This document shows positions 25,601-38,545 of a stretch of DNA of 64,000 nucleotides, in pieces (positions within the stretch are counted from its first letter, which is position 1; every line of letters starts with the position of its first letter). Both the position numbers and the translations under genes were made by a program. Under the pieces are notes generated by a model, which ran no database searches, was not told the DNA's origin, and worked only from the letters and a program-made list of their open reading frames with translations. Source of the stretch: Azadirachta indica (Eukaryota > Streptophyta > Magnoliopsida > Sapindales > Meliaceae); contig CM040440.1 in the NCBI GenBank assembly GCA_022749755.1, forward strand, positions 7,799,269 through 7,863,268, given 5' to 3'.

Positions 25601-26000
25601 TACTCTTTATTCAAAATCTTGAAATCTTGAGTATATCTGAACTTGTTTTTATTTTTACTTCCTTTGTCAAATTCTTCATTTTTCTCATTCTATCAACCAC
25701 AAAAAGCCTGTAAAAGTGAACCCCACATGGTTGAAATTGTAATCCATGCCCATTCCCCACTTCCTTTTTTAAATTTCTTACTGAAATCTTTAATCTTCTC
25801 ACCTAAAAGCATCACCCTGCTACATGCTATTCATCCATGGGAATAATTTATTTAAGGGATCCCACTTTTGGCTTTCTTCAAACATAAAGATTATATATTT
25901 CCATGTAACAATGTTAATGCTCTTGAAATAGGAAACCCATCAAGGATTCAAGTGGGTGCATTTTCTTTGTGGTTAACAAAACATACCATGCTGAGAAATT

Positions 26001-26035
<35 letters not shown>

Positions 26036-26255
26036 GGCAATTGAGTAAGGCTGTTCTGGAGAAAATCATGCTGTAGACTGAGCCTGAATTATTATAAGAA
26101 TTTGTTGATTAACACAGATCATTTGAGGCTGTCCCATTTCTTTAATTTGCTGTTTCCTCATAAATCTGCCGCCCTGAAGCTGGGTGCCTGCAAGTGAAAT
26201 TCAAGCTACAACAGAAGCTAAAGAATTTTGTGCTTCTTCTCTTCAGAGAAGAATT
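22690..26255. other. Intergenic region between VQ gene 2 and the b561 gene
   Basis: No gene recognised in about 3.5 kb. It holds an (acaat)n pentanucleotide microsatellite (about 24873-24908) and a (ga)n tract (about 26002-26031) in the probable leader of the next gene. Short open frames here (for example 25215-25436 and 25643-25846) show no protein-like composition. Confidence 0.55.
24873..24908. repeat. (ACAAT)n microsatellite
   Basis: About seven tandem copies of a pentanucleotide in non-coding DNA. Confidence 0.9.
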
Positions 26256-27891
26256 ATGGAAGTTCTGCAGAAATTGGTTATCACTATTCTTCTTCTACCA
26301 TCTTTTGGTTCTTCTCTACAACATGAAAAAAGCATAGGCAATGATACAATCAGCAATAACAGCATTCATCAGGTACTCGGATTACTCCTCTATCTCTTTA
26401 TGTTTGTTGAACCATGGAAATTAAGATTTCTTTTTTAAGTTTTTACATATGTTGCATATCAGAGTCTTGTTGGCTGTGATTTCTAACGAAGGTATGTGAT
26501 TTTGCCGGACAATTACAGATGAGTCCTAAACTGCTATCTGAGATTACAGTCCATGCATTCCTCCTCTGGGCTTCTATGGGGTTTCTCATGCCCGTGGGAA
26601 TACTTTTTATCAGAATGTCAAACACAGAGGAATGTGGAAGAAGACTCAGAATTATTTTCTATGCTCATGCAATTTCTCAGGCAAGTTTGTGTTTGTTCAG
26701 CTCCTGTTGCATTTTTATCATTTTCGATAATCCGGATAAAACAATAACAGTCTTTTCAAATACTTCATCACCTCTTTTTTATTTTATTTGCCAAGATAGC
26801 ATCTCTACAGTGTTAGGAAAAGCCATCACTAGTGGTTTTTAACATAACTTATTTTAGGTTGATACCCAACCCTTTAGCTTTTCATGATGATATAGTGGAT
26901 AATAAAGTAAAATGCTTCCTGATTTGTAATTATTTTATGCAGCCCACAGTTTTTTGATGACTAATTAACAAAAAACTATATATGTATGCCCACAAGTTTA
27001 TTATCATGAACACTTGAGAAGCAAGAAAAGACAGATTAGAACCTAATAGTTGATTAGCAACTCGTATTTTTCCATCTTATTGTATTCAAATGAACTCAAG
27101 CATACGACACAATAATAACGTTAGGTGTTGCATCTATCCAATTATAAATCACACAACTGAATACGAAAAGATATCTCATACACAACTGAAGTCTAACTTC
27201 ATTTTTTTATTCTTTTAAATAACAGACAATTGCTTTACTTCTAGCCACGGCAGGGGCTGTACTCTCAATCAAAAACTTCAATAATTCATTCAGCAATCAT
27301 CACCAAAAAATAGGGGTAGCACTATATGGCGTCATATGGTTGCAAGCCTTGATTGGAATCTTACGGCCACGAAGGTAAACCATATCAGCATTCTTCATGT
27401 ATAAGAACATTCATTTTTCTATTTGAATCTTGATCAGCTGTAATACTTAATACAAGTGTCTTTGTCATTTGTCTTTTAAATTTTCACAACACTTCCCAGT
27501 TTCCAACATTAACTTCAATCCGTAAAACTCTGAGAAACTAGCTAACACTTTAGGTAATATCAATATTTTTCACAACAGGGGATCTGGAGGAAGAAGTGTG
27601 TGGTTTTTTGCACACTGGGTTCTAGGAACTGCAGTATCTTTGCTGGGAATACTCAATATATACACTGGATTACAAGCGTACCATGAGAAGACATCAAGAA
27701 GTATAAGTCTTTGGACTATACTTTTCACTATTGAGATCTCATTCATTGTTTTCTTGTACCTGTTGCAAGACAAATGGGTTTATATGCAAAAGCAAGGAGT
27801 GATTTTCGGAAATGAACCAAGAAGGCCCCATGATAAAGAGATTGCACGACGAGACAAGCCGAAAGAATTGACGATGACAGAGACTTGTTGA
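26256..27891 (+). CDS. Cytochrome b561 domain-containing membrane protein
   Basis: Four exons, 26256-26372, 26519-26680, 27226-27374 and 27579-27891, encode 246 residues. Residues 1-21 form a signal-peptide-like stretch ([14 protein letters not shown]). The b561 domain follows, with hydrophobic helices and four histidines placed for two haems: H51 (EITVHAF), H89 (FYAHAIS), H118 or H119 (SNHHQKIG) and H155 (FFAHWVLG). Members transfer electrons across membranes, often from ascorbate. This one lacks the DOMON domain found in many plant relatives. The second intron starts with GC (cag/gcaagt), a known minor donor type. Only this donor keeps the frame (YAHAISQ joined to [10 protein letters not shown]). 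An in-frame upstream ATG at 26184 would bury the signal peptide, so 26256 is preferred. The cytosolic tail is basic. The substrate is unknown. Confidence 0.9.
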
Positions 27892-29387
27892 AGAAAGCAT
27901 ATGCATCAAAAGACTTATTTAAACTAACATGGGATTCTCTTCACCTTTCTTATACTTTCTAGAATTTTTATCCCCGTGAAAGATTAGTATTTGAAGCATT
28001 GGAAATTTTGACAGAGATTACTATTAATAAGATGAGTTAAATGTGTTCTTCATTTTTATTTTCCCTATTTCTTTGATTGTTCCTGTAAAGCAGCCATTTG
28101 TTTGAACGATGTAAATTGGATTGACTTCACTGTATCAAGATCCTATTCTAGTCACGGATACCATATTTTTGTTAAAAAGAGTGCACATTTAGGGATTCAA
28201 TGCTTTCTAGAAACAGGCCCCGTGTTTTTCATATGATAAAAATTTATTCGTGTAATGTTGATTTCTAGCTCATGCCTATTTTCTCCGAGCAAGCTAATGA
28301 CAAAGAAAAAAGGCACGAGAGATTTCAACTTATAATATAGTTCTTCAGCTTCTTATTTATCCTTCACTGATGTCTACTTAAATGTGACATTCTAATGATC
28401 AAGATTACCATAAGAAATAATCACAACAACATTTGCACTTAAAAATAGATAACACCCCCAAAAATTCCATTAAGCTCAGAAGTATAACAAAGAATAGTGT
28501 CATTCTGAATCTAAGCATGATTTCTTACCGAATAGGAGTAGCCGTGGAAAGAGTAAATTGGCAGATTAATAAAGACAAAACAATAGTTAACAGACTGGTT
28601 CATAGAGCGGATACTAATTTCAAGTGCTACAAAATAAATAAGAATGATTTAAAGAGGGAACACAGCAGAATAACATGTTTCCACTAAGTCAAGCGTCTCG
28701 ACGTTGAGTCATTGCGTTCTATTATATTATTTAAGTTTCAGTGCGTCATTTTGCCTTGATAAATTCAAATATATAAGAGACTATTGTATTGTAAAGTTTT
28801 GAAAGAGTGTACCAGAGTTTCAAAATACAGAGAATTTTCTCAAGTTTTCTAAGTCAACATTTTCCACTACTGCCACAAGCTTCAACAACCCACTAAGCCC
28901 CACAATCAGTCATCCTAGAACATCACAACTTCAACCATGGTGCTGGCAGTGAAATATGAGCATCTTGTCAATAAAAACAATGAAATTATACAAGTAATAT
29001 AGTTTGTTAACCATTGTTGCAGTTTTTGTCATTTTTGAGGGATGGGGATAAGAAAGCGGGGCTTAGATGTTTACATCACAACAGAAAACACTAAAGACAG
29101 AACCTCTTAACTGTTGGCATGAAAAATATATCTCACTTTCTAGGTTAAAAAGGAAAAGGCCTATTTGTGTTGTCCAGTGGATAATTATTTCATGCGATGA
29201 ATAAGTTGGAAGAGATTACACCAGAAAATTCTAATGGAGTAATCATAGAAAAATTAATGTGTTGCCATTGAGTGTGATTAAACTCATGAGAAGAGGTTGA
29301 AGACTGAAAAATAGCTAGGCTGATACCCAACAGCTCGTAATGGGTGGGTAAATAACTGGACTTTATATAATAAACACTAACAGTATA
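27892..29387. other. Intergenic region between convergent genes
   Basis: This lies between the 3' ends of the b561 gene (plus) and the plastid protein gene (minus), so it should hold both 3' UTRs. No further gene was recognised. An 84-codon frame at 28433-28687 has no family features. Confidence 0.5.
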
Positions 29388-30582
29388 TCATGGAAAAAGT
29401 TGAACATAACCTGTTAATACAGCAATTCCTAATATTATAAGAGGTGGAAGAATAACAAATGCTCCAATAGTGGCAAAGAAAACCGAATCATTCCTCTGAG
29501 TCACTTCGTTCAAGTAAGCTTGTCTTCTGATGTTTCTCTTCTGTGAGATAGTTAAGAACTTGGCACTAACCTTCTTCAAATTTTTGCCCAGCGGAATGCT
29601 GAAGTCATCATCTCTATCCCCAACCAACTGAGCAAGCTGATCACGAATTGTAAGTTTCCGAGAGCTGCCATCACCATAACCTATTCATAAAAATAGGAAA
29701 ACATTGGCTCAATTATGTAGAAGTAGAAGGGGCTTCACTCATTTCAATTGTTTGTTCTTGACATTGTTCTTTCTCAAGAGACAAATGGGTGGCACTTTTC
29801 ACATAAATAGGAATAAAATTTGCATACCATCAACCGATGAGCTAGTCGTAGTGAGTTGTTCCAAGAGATCCAGCTGTGTACGTGAAGAAGACAAAGACCC
29901 TAGGGAGTAAAAATGATCCAAGACATTTAGATACCTTAATCAAAATAATGTGCTTGATAGCTTGATAAATATAATCCTAAAATAACAATTCACAATATAT
30001 TATGATCAGTAAAATAGAATATGATTCTTTTAGAAATTAATGTAAAGTCATAAAGGTGTCAACACAATGAATCAGAGGCTTCAAGCAGTATGCCCAAGTG
30101 TTACTGATATAAAGCTGCAGGCTTTTGATTGTAATTTATCTCAATCCTGACGGAAGTTTTTCCAATCTGTTTGCCCATCATGTGTTGATTTTAGCTCTAA
30201 CACAATTTTGACGTGGCAATTTTGTGCCAATAACATAACAACCATTATCTCACCAGTTACCAATTCACCTCCAATTAACTCTAATAAATCAAAACCCAAC
30301 TCTTATTTTTTCAAATACATAAGCCCATATAACGACATATAAACAATTCCAGTCAAATGGGAATAAAAGAACTTGAAAAAGCAACTCTTCTAAATTCATA
30401 CTAGCGGGTGGCCCCTCCTCTGTAACACCACCGCCTTCAATTCCCTCAGACCGAGCAAAAGTTTTACATGAAGGAGAGTGAAGCTTGGAGAAGCGCCTGT
30501 GTTTTGGGATTGCAAATGGAGGAGGAAGATTAGAACAAGGTTTTGGTTGAAGAGATGTAGTAGCAATAAAATTTAAGGCCAT
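29388..30582 (-). CDS. Predicted plastid membrane protein of unknown function
   Basis: Three exons on the minus strand, 30582-30402, 29899-29828 and 29680-29388, join in phase to 181 residues. The N-terminus is rich in Ser, Thr, Pro and basic residues and lacks acidic residues for about 45 positions (MALNFIATTSLQPKPCSN and on), as in a chloroplast transit peptide. The mature part has SSSRTQLDLLEQL, then KLTIRDQLAQLVGDRDDDFS, then FLTISQKRNIRRQAYLNEV. It ends with one hydrophobic segment (about residues 152-176) and a short tail, GYVQLFP. I recognise it as a conserved plant plastid protein of roughly this size but cannot name it. The role is not known to me. It shares a 1.9-kb divergent upstream region with the lipase gene. 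Confidence 0.8.
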
Positions 30583-32466
30583 GGTATTTGTACTTAACTG
30601 TTTCAGCCAAAAATCTATGAATCTTTGAAGAACTCATTTCTTTTTTTTTTTTTTTTTCTGGCCTCTACATAGAAATTTTAAAATTCAGTTTTATAAATAT
30701 CTTTATTTTGATTGGCGCAATTTTTTGTCACAAGAGAAAGAAGCAAATTTCGGAAATTGGGAGAAAACAGCTCCTCCACAAATATTACGAAGGCGCCAGA
30801 ATCAAGAGGGATGATTCACTGCGACCCGAACTATTTTAGATGATGACGTGGGGCACATCCATTGGGCTCCGTAAACTTTTTATTTCAATATATAAGGGTA
30901 ATTCTTTTATAAATTCTCAAGGGCTTCGTTGCTTAATTTATCCATTTAGCATAAATCGGTCCTAATTCCTAGAAAACATCAAAATTGTCCTCATAAATTG
31001 TAATATTAGATTTTTAACCCCATGATTTAATACTAAAGATATTTCAATATAGTTCAACTACTATAATTCAAGTACTTATTTGATCTAAATAAGCAAAATT
31101 ATCTCCTTACATAAAAAAAGTAAGAAAATTGAATTCTAAAAAATATTATTGTCCTCATTTTATATTGGTAAAGTAATTTATTTTCAAAATTAAAAATACT
31201 TTAGAATAATATGTTATTCTATTTAGTTAAGTAGCCTTGTAACAAGCTATGAGTTATTTAATTTATATTAAATTCTATTTATATTTATATTTTTATTCTT
31301 TTTTACTTGCAAAAATTAAAATTAAACGTAACATTAATTTTGAATGCCATGAAATATTTTTATTTTGTGGGAAAGAATTCCTTTTATCACATTTCTTTGT
31401 CTCCCACGAAAAACATAAACTATATAACAAAGTGTTAGATTCTTTTGCAAATTGCAACTTCAATACCCATAAAAAGTTATTTCCTTTTTCCTTTTTTTTT
31501 TCCTTTGTGTTTTTTTATAATCTTTTACATTTTACTTTAAATTTATATAGTAGACCTTGTAGTAATTGAAAAATATTGAAGAATAAAAATGATTAAATGT
31601 AAAAGTAATAATTTAGTGAGTATCTAAAATACTTATATTATTGTCTCTATGGTTTTTTTTTAATTCTAAACTCATGTATATACATGGTCAATAATAATAA
31701 TGACTTGTTTGCTAATATTTAATTAATCATTTCTTCATTTTTATTTGATATATATATATATATAATCATGACTCAATTTTATTTGTGTAAAATACATCCG
31801 TCTAAGTCATTTTTTTTCAATTATTGATGATTTATTTATAATCTAACAATTTAAAATTAATTATAAACATTTTTTTGTGAAAAAGATGAAAAGAATAAAA
31901 TACATATGGTCCATCAAAGAATATTTTCTTTTTTGTTTTTTGAATGAAATACTTTCTTTTTAATATCAAAGAAAAAGAAAATAAGACTTTTGTGGCCATT
32001 TCAATTAATATTTTCTTCCCCTTTAACTCCATCGCCAACATGATTATAACTCATAAATCATAATTCATAATTCATATCCAACTGTAATCCCAAACAAAGC
32101 TTTCCTTCACCATAATGACCAAAATACCCCTCCAAACTTCAGCCGATTTCAGCTTCTGGTTCTGGTGTTCGCTTTCTGGCAAAGGATTTACGCGGTATTT
32201 TACACACAGAAGCAAAGTAATAAGGGCAATATAGTAAAAGGATACCGACCACTAGAGAGAAATATGACCGTTGGAGTCTTAAGTTTCCGAAATTATTATT
32301 TTAATTAAAATTGAAACTTTATCAAGCAATTGGAGAACGGAATCAGATGCCAAGTCGAAGCTTTTAAACGAAAACCCACTAAACAGAACCGAAAACTCTC
32401 AATTTTATCTTTCGCATGAAAGTTTGAAGAATAATCATTTAAGAAGAAGAAGAACGTTGAAATTTG
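30583..32466. promoter_or_regulatory. Divergent intergenic region (plastid protein / lipase)
   Basis: The two flanking genes point away from each other, so this 1.9 kb contains both promoters. It is AT-rich with a long poly-T near 30640-30657. A three-codon upstream frame (ATG AAA GTT TGA, 32416-32427) precedes the lipase start by 40 bp and could slightly reduce its translation. No other gene seen. Confidence 0.5.
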
Positions 32467-35044
32467 ATGGCAAAGGTTGTAGCAGAGGAGATAGCAACGA
32501 CAGTGGAACAGAAGGAGAATGCGACGCCGGTGAAACAAGAAGCTCACCCATATGCATTTCACGTGTCTGGTCCTCGAAATGTTGCTGCTCCTAATTGGAG
32601 AGACCTTCTCAACTCTAGTTGGTGTGTAAACTAACCATTTCGTTTTCACATTCTGTATCTATGCTCACTGTTTTGTTTCTGCTATTTTTTAAACTTGCGT
32701 ATAGAGTTTTTATCTGTTCTTGATTGGACGATTTGCCGATAGCATGAATTTCGATAATAAATGAAGCTAAATTTGAGTACCCATTTCGCTTTTGCATACG
32801 TTCTTAATCCTTAGTTTCTGTGGTTTTTGATTGACCCATCTACCTGTAATGGGTTTTAAATTCCTGGGTTTGAAGGCTCTAATCGTACATGCAGTTTTTC
32901 CTTTGACTTTGGTGTTTCTTCTATAATATGCTAGATGGGATTCAGGAATTGTGTTCCAATTTGTTGAGATCTGATAGAGCACGGCTTGTAAGGTCTAACA
33001 AACTGCGTGAGTTAGCAGGTTTTTATGTTTATCTGAAACTGATAAATTTGGCATATTTATGGTAGTTCTTTGTTTGTTCATTGCTAGCGATAGTGTGGTT
33101 GTGGTAGACTCTGGATATTTTTGGTAATTTTCCGATAAGGTAAATCTTTAGTTGCATGAATTCTGGATTCTTAAATTCTAAATTATTTCCATTTCTGCAC
33201 CACCTAATGGAAACTTTTTTCGTTTCAGCAGGGCTACTTTTTGTGTTCATTAAGATTATTCATTTTACAGCTATTCATCTGGAAAATCTCTTTTTTTTTT
33301 TTTGACTATTGCCTAGGTTTGCCACAGCCGTCTCACAAAACCCTGGAATACTTCTTTTGGTTACTTCTATGATGAGTGGGAGAAAACGAAATTCAGAATA
33401 TTATGATACAAAATTCTTATGCATACTGCACAACCATATTGAGTTTCTTCATCCATACTCTAAATCAGAAAAGGATGGGTCAAAAAATGATTTACGGAAA
33501 TACTAGATCTTTAGCATTTTGCAAACACAGTAAATCTCAAGCAATTAGACTTCTTGCTGTGTTTGGTAAACTGGGAAGTAAGAGAGGGTCTAAAATTTCA
33601 GTAGTATGGTGTTTGTGAGGTTTGGCTAATTTTGTCTGTGGTTCTTCTCAGTGTCAGTTGGTTTATAACTTTATGCTCAAAACTTTGGCATATGGCACAA
33701 AACAAAATTTCCTATTGAATTATTGATTGCATTTGGATCTGCTGTATTGGTGTTATTAATATGTTGAAACATGAATTAAATAATTGGAACATACAGATTT
33801 TTCCTGGTGTTTATTCTGAAATTCCTATTCAATATGTATTTGGTCATCATTCTATTTAGAACTATGCTGTTTGGACAATTCTCTTATCTGTTTATAATGA
33901 GCTATCATGATCATATTAGCTTTATGTTCACATTGAATCTGCTGTAAAGTAATCTATTTTGACAACTTATGATGTTTTCATAAGTACCTATCATTATTCT
34001 CCATAATCTGTATACAGGAAGGATCCAAATCACAAGAGAACTGTAATTGCCTGCTTCATACAAGCAGTTTACTTGCTTGAAATTGATAGGCAAGAGAACA
34101 GGACCGAAGAAAATGCCCTTGCTCCAAAATGGTGGATTCCCTTCAAGTACAAGCTGGTCCAGACCTTAATTGATGAAAGAGATGGATCCATATACGGTGC
34201 AGTGCTAGAATGGGATCGATCTGCAGCATTGGCTGACTTGGTACTCATCAGACCTAGTGGAGCACCCAAGGCTGTTTTAGCACTTCGAGGAACATTACTC
34301 AAAAGTCCGACAATAAGAAGAGATATTGAGGATGACCTTCGGTTTTTAGCTTGGGAAAGCTTGAAGGGTTCTGTCAGATTTAAGGGAGCTCTGGAGGCAT
34401 TAAAATCAGTTGCTGGAAGATACGGAAGCAACAATGTGTGCATAGCAGGTCATTCACTAGGGGCAGGTTTTGCCCTCCAGGTTGGAAAGGCATTAGTGAA
34501 GGAGGGAATATATGTAGACACCCATCTATTCAATCCACCTTCTGTGTCATTAGCTATGAGTTTTAGAAATATTGGAGAAAAGGCAGGTTTGGTTTGGAAG
34601 AGATTTAAATCAATGCTTCCTTCAAGCAGTGAAAGTCAGGCTACCAATGATGAGGGTGAGAAGATCACTTCCCCGGTGGGATTGAAGAATTGGGTACTTC
34701 ATTTCTATGGGGATAAAACTTCTGCAGAACTGAAAAAATGGGTACCTCATTTGTATGTGAATAATAGTGATTATATCTGTTGCTATTATACTGATGCTGA
34801 TGGCACAAATGAAAACAATGCCAACAAGGAGAATGTTGGTCCTGTAAAGGAACAAGCTGCAGCGAAGCTGTTTGTTTTGTCTAAGGGAAAACAGAAATTT
34901 CTTGAGGCTCATGGATTAGAGCAATGGTGGTCGGATGACTTGGAACTTCAAATGTCTCTCCACAACAACAAGCTGATAAGCAGGCAGCTGAGATCCTTGT
35001 ATAGCCTCCCAGCTCCACAGAAGACCCCAGAAAAGCTGAGATAA
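32467..35044 (+). CDS. Class-3-type lipase/esterase, At4g10955-like alpha/beta hydrolase
   Basis: Two exons, 32467-32621 and 34018-35044, joined in phase (split Trp codon) give 393 residues. The nucleophile elbow GHSLGAG places the catalytic Ser at residue 198. The fold shows upstream blocks typical of plant lipase class 3 proteins: WWIPFKYKLVQTLIDERDGS, SIYGAVLEWDR and KAVLALRGTLLKSPTIRRDI. Later blocks, DTHLFNPPSVSLAM and a C-terminal HGLEQWW, fit the At4g10955-type proteins, usually labelled GDSL esterase/lipase although the motif is GHSLG. There is no signal peptide, so it is probably cytosolic or peripheral. The substrate is unknown; the family likely hydrolyses acyl esters. The last 93 bp and downstream flank were copied to 57258, inside the DUF241 array. 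Confidence 0.9.
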
Positions 35045-37868
35045 CGGAAGGTTTCTTGCTTCTATTCAGTGCTAAATAACTCATTTTCAATCCCTATTCT
35101 TCATAATTCATAATTATGAACTATGCACTGATCTATCATACATGTTATTATGATTCAAAAATTGTAATCTATCTGCCTTCTATTTCCAAAATTGAATATC
35201 ATATATATATCTAAAATGAGTTAAAAAGTTTGTATTTACAGTTATGTGGGATAACTAATTATGTTGAAAATCATAAAGAATGAGTGAGATATTATTATAG
35301 AGTGAACAAAATGACAAAAATATTAAACTAATAGAAGATATGTAACGCCTCAAATTTTATCTCAACAAAACAAAATTTAGGGTGCAACTATAACTTTAAA
35401 TACATCAAACTTAGCACTACAAATAAAATAAAACTTTCAAATACAATATAAGATCTCAAAATATAATAAATTTTTATTAGTAACTTAAGCTAAATTAAAG
35501 GTTCAAAACTAAATGTTCGTTATTACAAACATTTAAATCTTCAAATAGTCAAGCTCTAAACTTTTACAAATCCTTTATTCATACCTTAATCTGCAAAATA
35601 GTGATGACGAGGGGTGAGTCACCTACTCGGTAAGTAAATTTATACATAAAATTGTAAACAAATAATAAAAAAAAAATACAATCATAAAACATAATTTTAA
35701 GAACAATAATATTGTAACTTAGATAAAAATTTTTTTATTTTGATAGAAACATTCAATATTACGTAAGCATAAACATCACATTTAATAAATCACCAATATA
35801 TTTAGTAATAAATTTAGCTTATGTCTCATAGTATCATTAGTACCTCAGTTTTTCATTTATAACAATTCAATACATTCGTACCCCGGAAATCTGGTCATTA
35901 ACAGTCAATAAATGCACAAACAATAACCCAGCTAACCAGTCAGTAACAATAACAAAAACAGTTACTATAAACAATGAATCAAACATTAATTACTAGACAA
36001 GACTTTTCATGTACAATAGATTCAATAATATTTATTTCACATATTCAATTAAATAATGCATTCAATGATTTATATGAAAAAGTATAACTATTAGTAATTT
36101 TTAAAACTAGTGTATGAACAAAATAGATTTATTTTGTTTAAAACCATGAAAATGATACAAACTTAGAAAATTCAGAATTTGGTTTATAGAAAAACTTACT
36201 TGAAACAAATGCATGAAAAAAAATCCCATTTCTTATAAACATGTTCATGCTTGCAATTGTCATAAATAATTTTAACTATTCGATTACAATACATTATGCA
36301 TAAATCTACTTACCTCAAAACAATGATAAGTCAATAAAATTCTTCTATGCTCAATAATAAGTCACCCACTTCCCGAATTAGCTATGCTTTTAGAGACTTC
36401 TTTCTATCAAACCTTGAAAAGATGTAGAACTTAGAGAGAAAATTTTTTAAAGAGTATCTAATGAATTTGCAAAGTGAAACTTGTGGTGTGAAGTGAGATC
36501 TTTACACCTATTTATAGCCAAAAATTGACTTTCAAATTCAAAAAGTGATAACCCAAAAATTCAACTTTAAAAATAAGATAAGCTAATCAAAATCATAAAT
36601 CCTAATTTCAAAATTTAAAATTTAACTTTTAAAATCAAATAAACTAATCTATCAAAACTATAAATTTCAAAATCCAAATTTGAATTTCTAAATCAAAATT
36701 ATTATCTATCTTAATTGAAATTTGAATTCCTAAATCAAAATTATTATCCATCTTATTCAATTGTAATTAAATCTTAATTTCAAATTCGAAAACTAAACTA
36801 ATCTATTTCCCTTCCATTCCTATATAAGAGCATTGCATTACAAGATAAAATATGTACATTGTACGTATCTGAAAGATAATTTGTAAGCAAAATATAACAC
36901 CAGTTGTTTATATAAATTAATTCAAATATTGGAACAAATTAATAAATGCACTTTCTGTTATAAATATCTTTGTGAGCATTGTTTATATATGAACAAGATC
37001 TGCCCATCCTTCAAAAATTTTCTAGATTGTATGTGATATTTTAATGTTAGTAGAGTTCATCAGTAAGTATCAATGTCATCTTTAGCTGCTCTTCAGTTGC
37101 AGCAGCCTTCTGCCTGGATACTTACCAAATTGGCACTTGCAAACCAGGAGACAAGATATGGACCATCTTGGAAGCAAAAATATTATGAATTTGCTATAGA
37201 TATTTTATTTATAATAGAGAATTGCATGTTTTGACCTCTACAAAAGCTGCTTTGCAACTCATACTATCAAGGTAAGGGATGATGATGTAATTCTTAAATT
37301 AAGCATTACAGAGAAGAGTTTGGACCAGAATTACACTCTTAGACAGGCAAGGATTTCATTGCCATTAGGCTTCATTACCAGCAGTAAAATATTTATTTTT
37401 ATATGATTGGCAGACCCAAAAGGTTACATTTCCTGGAGTAGACGGTATATTGAGATCATTTTGAAGTTATGAATTATGAGAACCATAAATCTTTAGTTTT
37501 ATATTTAGAGTTAAGGTTGCATCAGAATGGTTCTTTAGGTTACATATACTTAGAGCTTATCTGTGATGTTGCCACTTAAATTTCTTAGCATCTTTTAATT
37601 TCACTGATTTATTCATTGTCACCATAATATTTGATCTACGGAGAATTTTAAAAAGTTAGTTTGACTTCGACTTTGTAGTACTTATAATGGTATACTTGAA
37701 ACTATAAAATGATTTTCCCAGAAAGTAAACTTCACTTTAATGGAATTTTCCTTTTTATGAACAGAATATTCAAAAGTTCAAATTATGACTTCCAAGAAAT
37801 AAAAATTGACTGGTTTAAAGGTATGCATGAACAGAACAAAAACAAAATAATTTTGTATAGTTTCTCGA
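34952..37868. repeat. Segmental duplication block, copy 1 (lipase tail plus 3' flank)
   Basis: The last 93 bp of the lipase coding region and its flank recur at 57258 to about 58690. The 3' part (about 37450-37868) recurs again at 43622 to about 44020. Shared landmarks include aataactcattttcaatcc, gagtgaacaaaatgacaa, ttatatatgaacaagatctg, aagctgctttgcaactc-like text and tagtttctcgac. Copy 1 is interrupted by a 1502-bp solo LTR. The flank holds no evident gene. Confidence 0.88.
35341..36842. mobile_element. Solo LTR of an LTR retrotransposon, 1502 bp
   Basis: The segment begins TGTAACGCC and ends GCATTACA, so it has TG...CA ends with a 5-bp inverted TGTAA/TTACA. It is flanked by a perfect 5-bp duplication, agata (35336-35340 and 36843-36847). 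It contains no gag or pol. The paralogous block near 57665 lacks it, so the insertion came after that duplication or was absent from the duplicated haplotype. Internal landmarks include a TATA-like tataaata on the minus strand (about 36520) and tatataag on the plus strand near the right end. The superfamily was not determined. Confidence 0.82.
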
Positions 37869-38440
37869 CCTTTTTGTTGATGCGGACTTTGACATGGGAC
37901 TGGTGGATAGCTAGGTAGGTGGTCAGCATCTGGTCAGTGTATTCAACCTAGCAAGTTGAATCTAGCCGGTTCCAAAGGTATTCATATAGGTCTTGCCGGT
38001 AGTATGGCATGTGTTTCCAAGCTTCAGCCTAGGTAAAACTTTGATTCCACTTAGATCCAAGCTAGCTTCCTTCTTCTTCGAGCTGGGATAACCTGCAATA
38101 AAAAACATGCTTAGATTAGGTCACCGCCAATGCTTAAGTCAGTATTTTTTTTGAAAGAAATAAATAAAGGTTCAAATGGCCTTTTTCTTACAATAGGAGG
38201 GAAAGTGGAAAAGCTTAAAATGTGACCAACATAATGGAACTTAAGCAAGTAATTAAAGGGGGAAGGTTGGTGAAGATGGAGAGTAGATGATGAACAGCCA
38301 GCCCAAAGCAATAATAAAGATTGTATACTCAAAGTAAAAGCCAAAATAGGAGAATATGGATATTTAGGAAGATGAGTCCTTTGAAAATGATGAATAAGTT
38401 AATAATAATCATACTTTAAACCTATATGGCCTTGGCCATG

Positions 38441-38442
<2 letters not shown>

Positions 38443-38479
<37 letters not shown>

Positions 38480-38545
38480 TATTATTATCCAAACCCTTGG
38501 CCATGATTAATAATAATAATAATTATTATTATTATTAATAATAAG
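38443..38545. repeat. Paired (AAT)n/(ATT)n palindromes
   Basis: Twice in a row, ttggccatgattaat leads into an (aat)n run followed by (att)n, so each half can fold into a long A/T hairpin. This may be a small local duplication of a microsatellite within the retroelement remnant. Confidence 0.85.

Noticed and set aside
26184..26255. Upstream in-frame ATG of the b561 gene (24 extra codons)
   Set aside because: It would place a polar stretch before the signal-peptide-like segment. The Met at 26256 gives a normal N-terminus.
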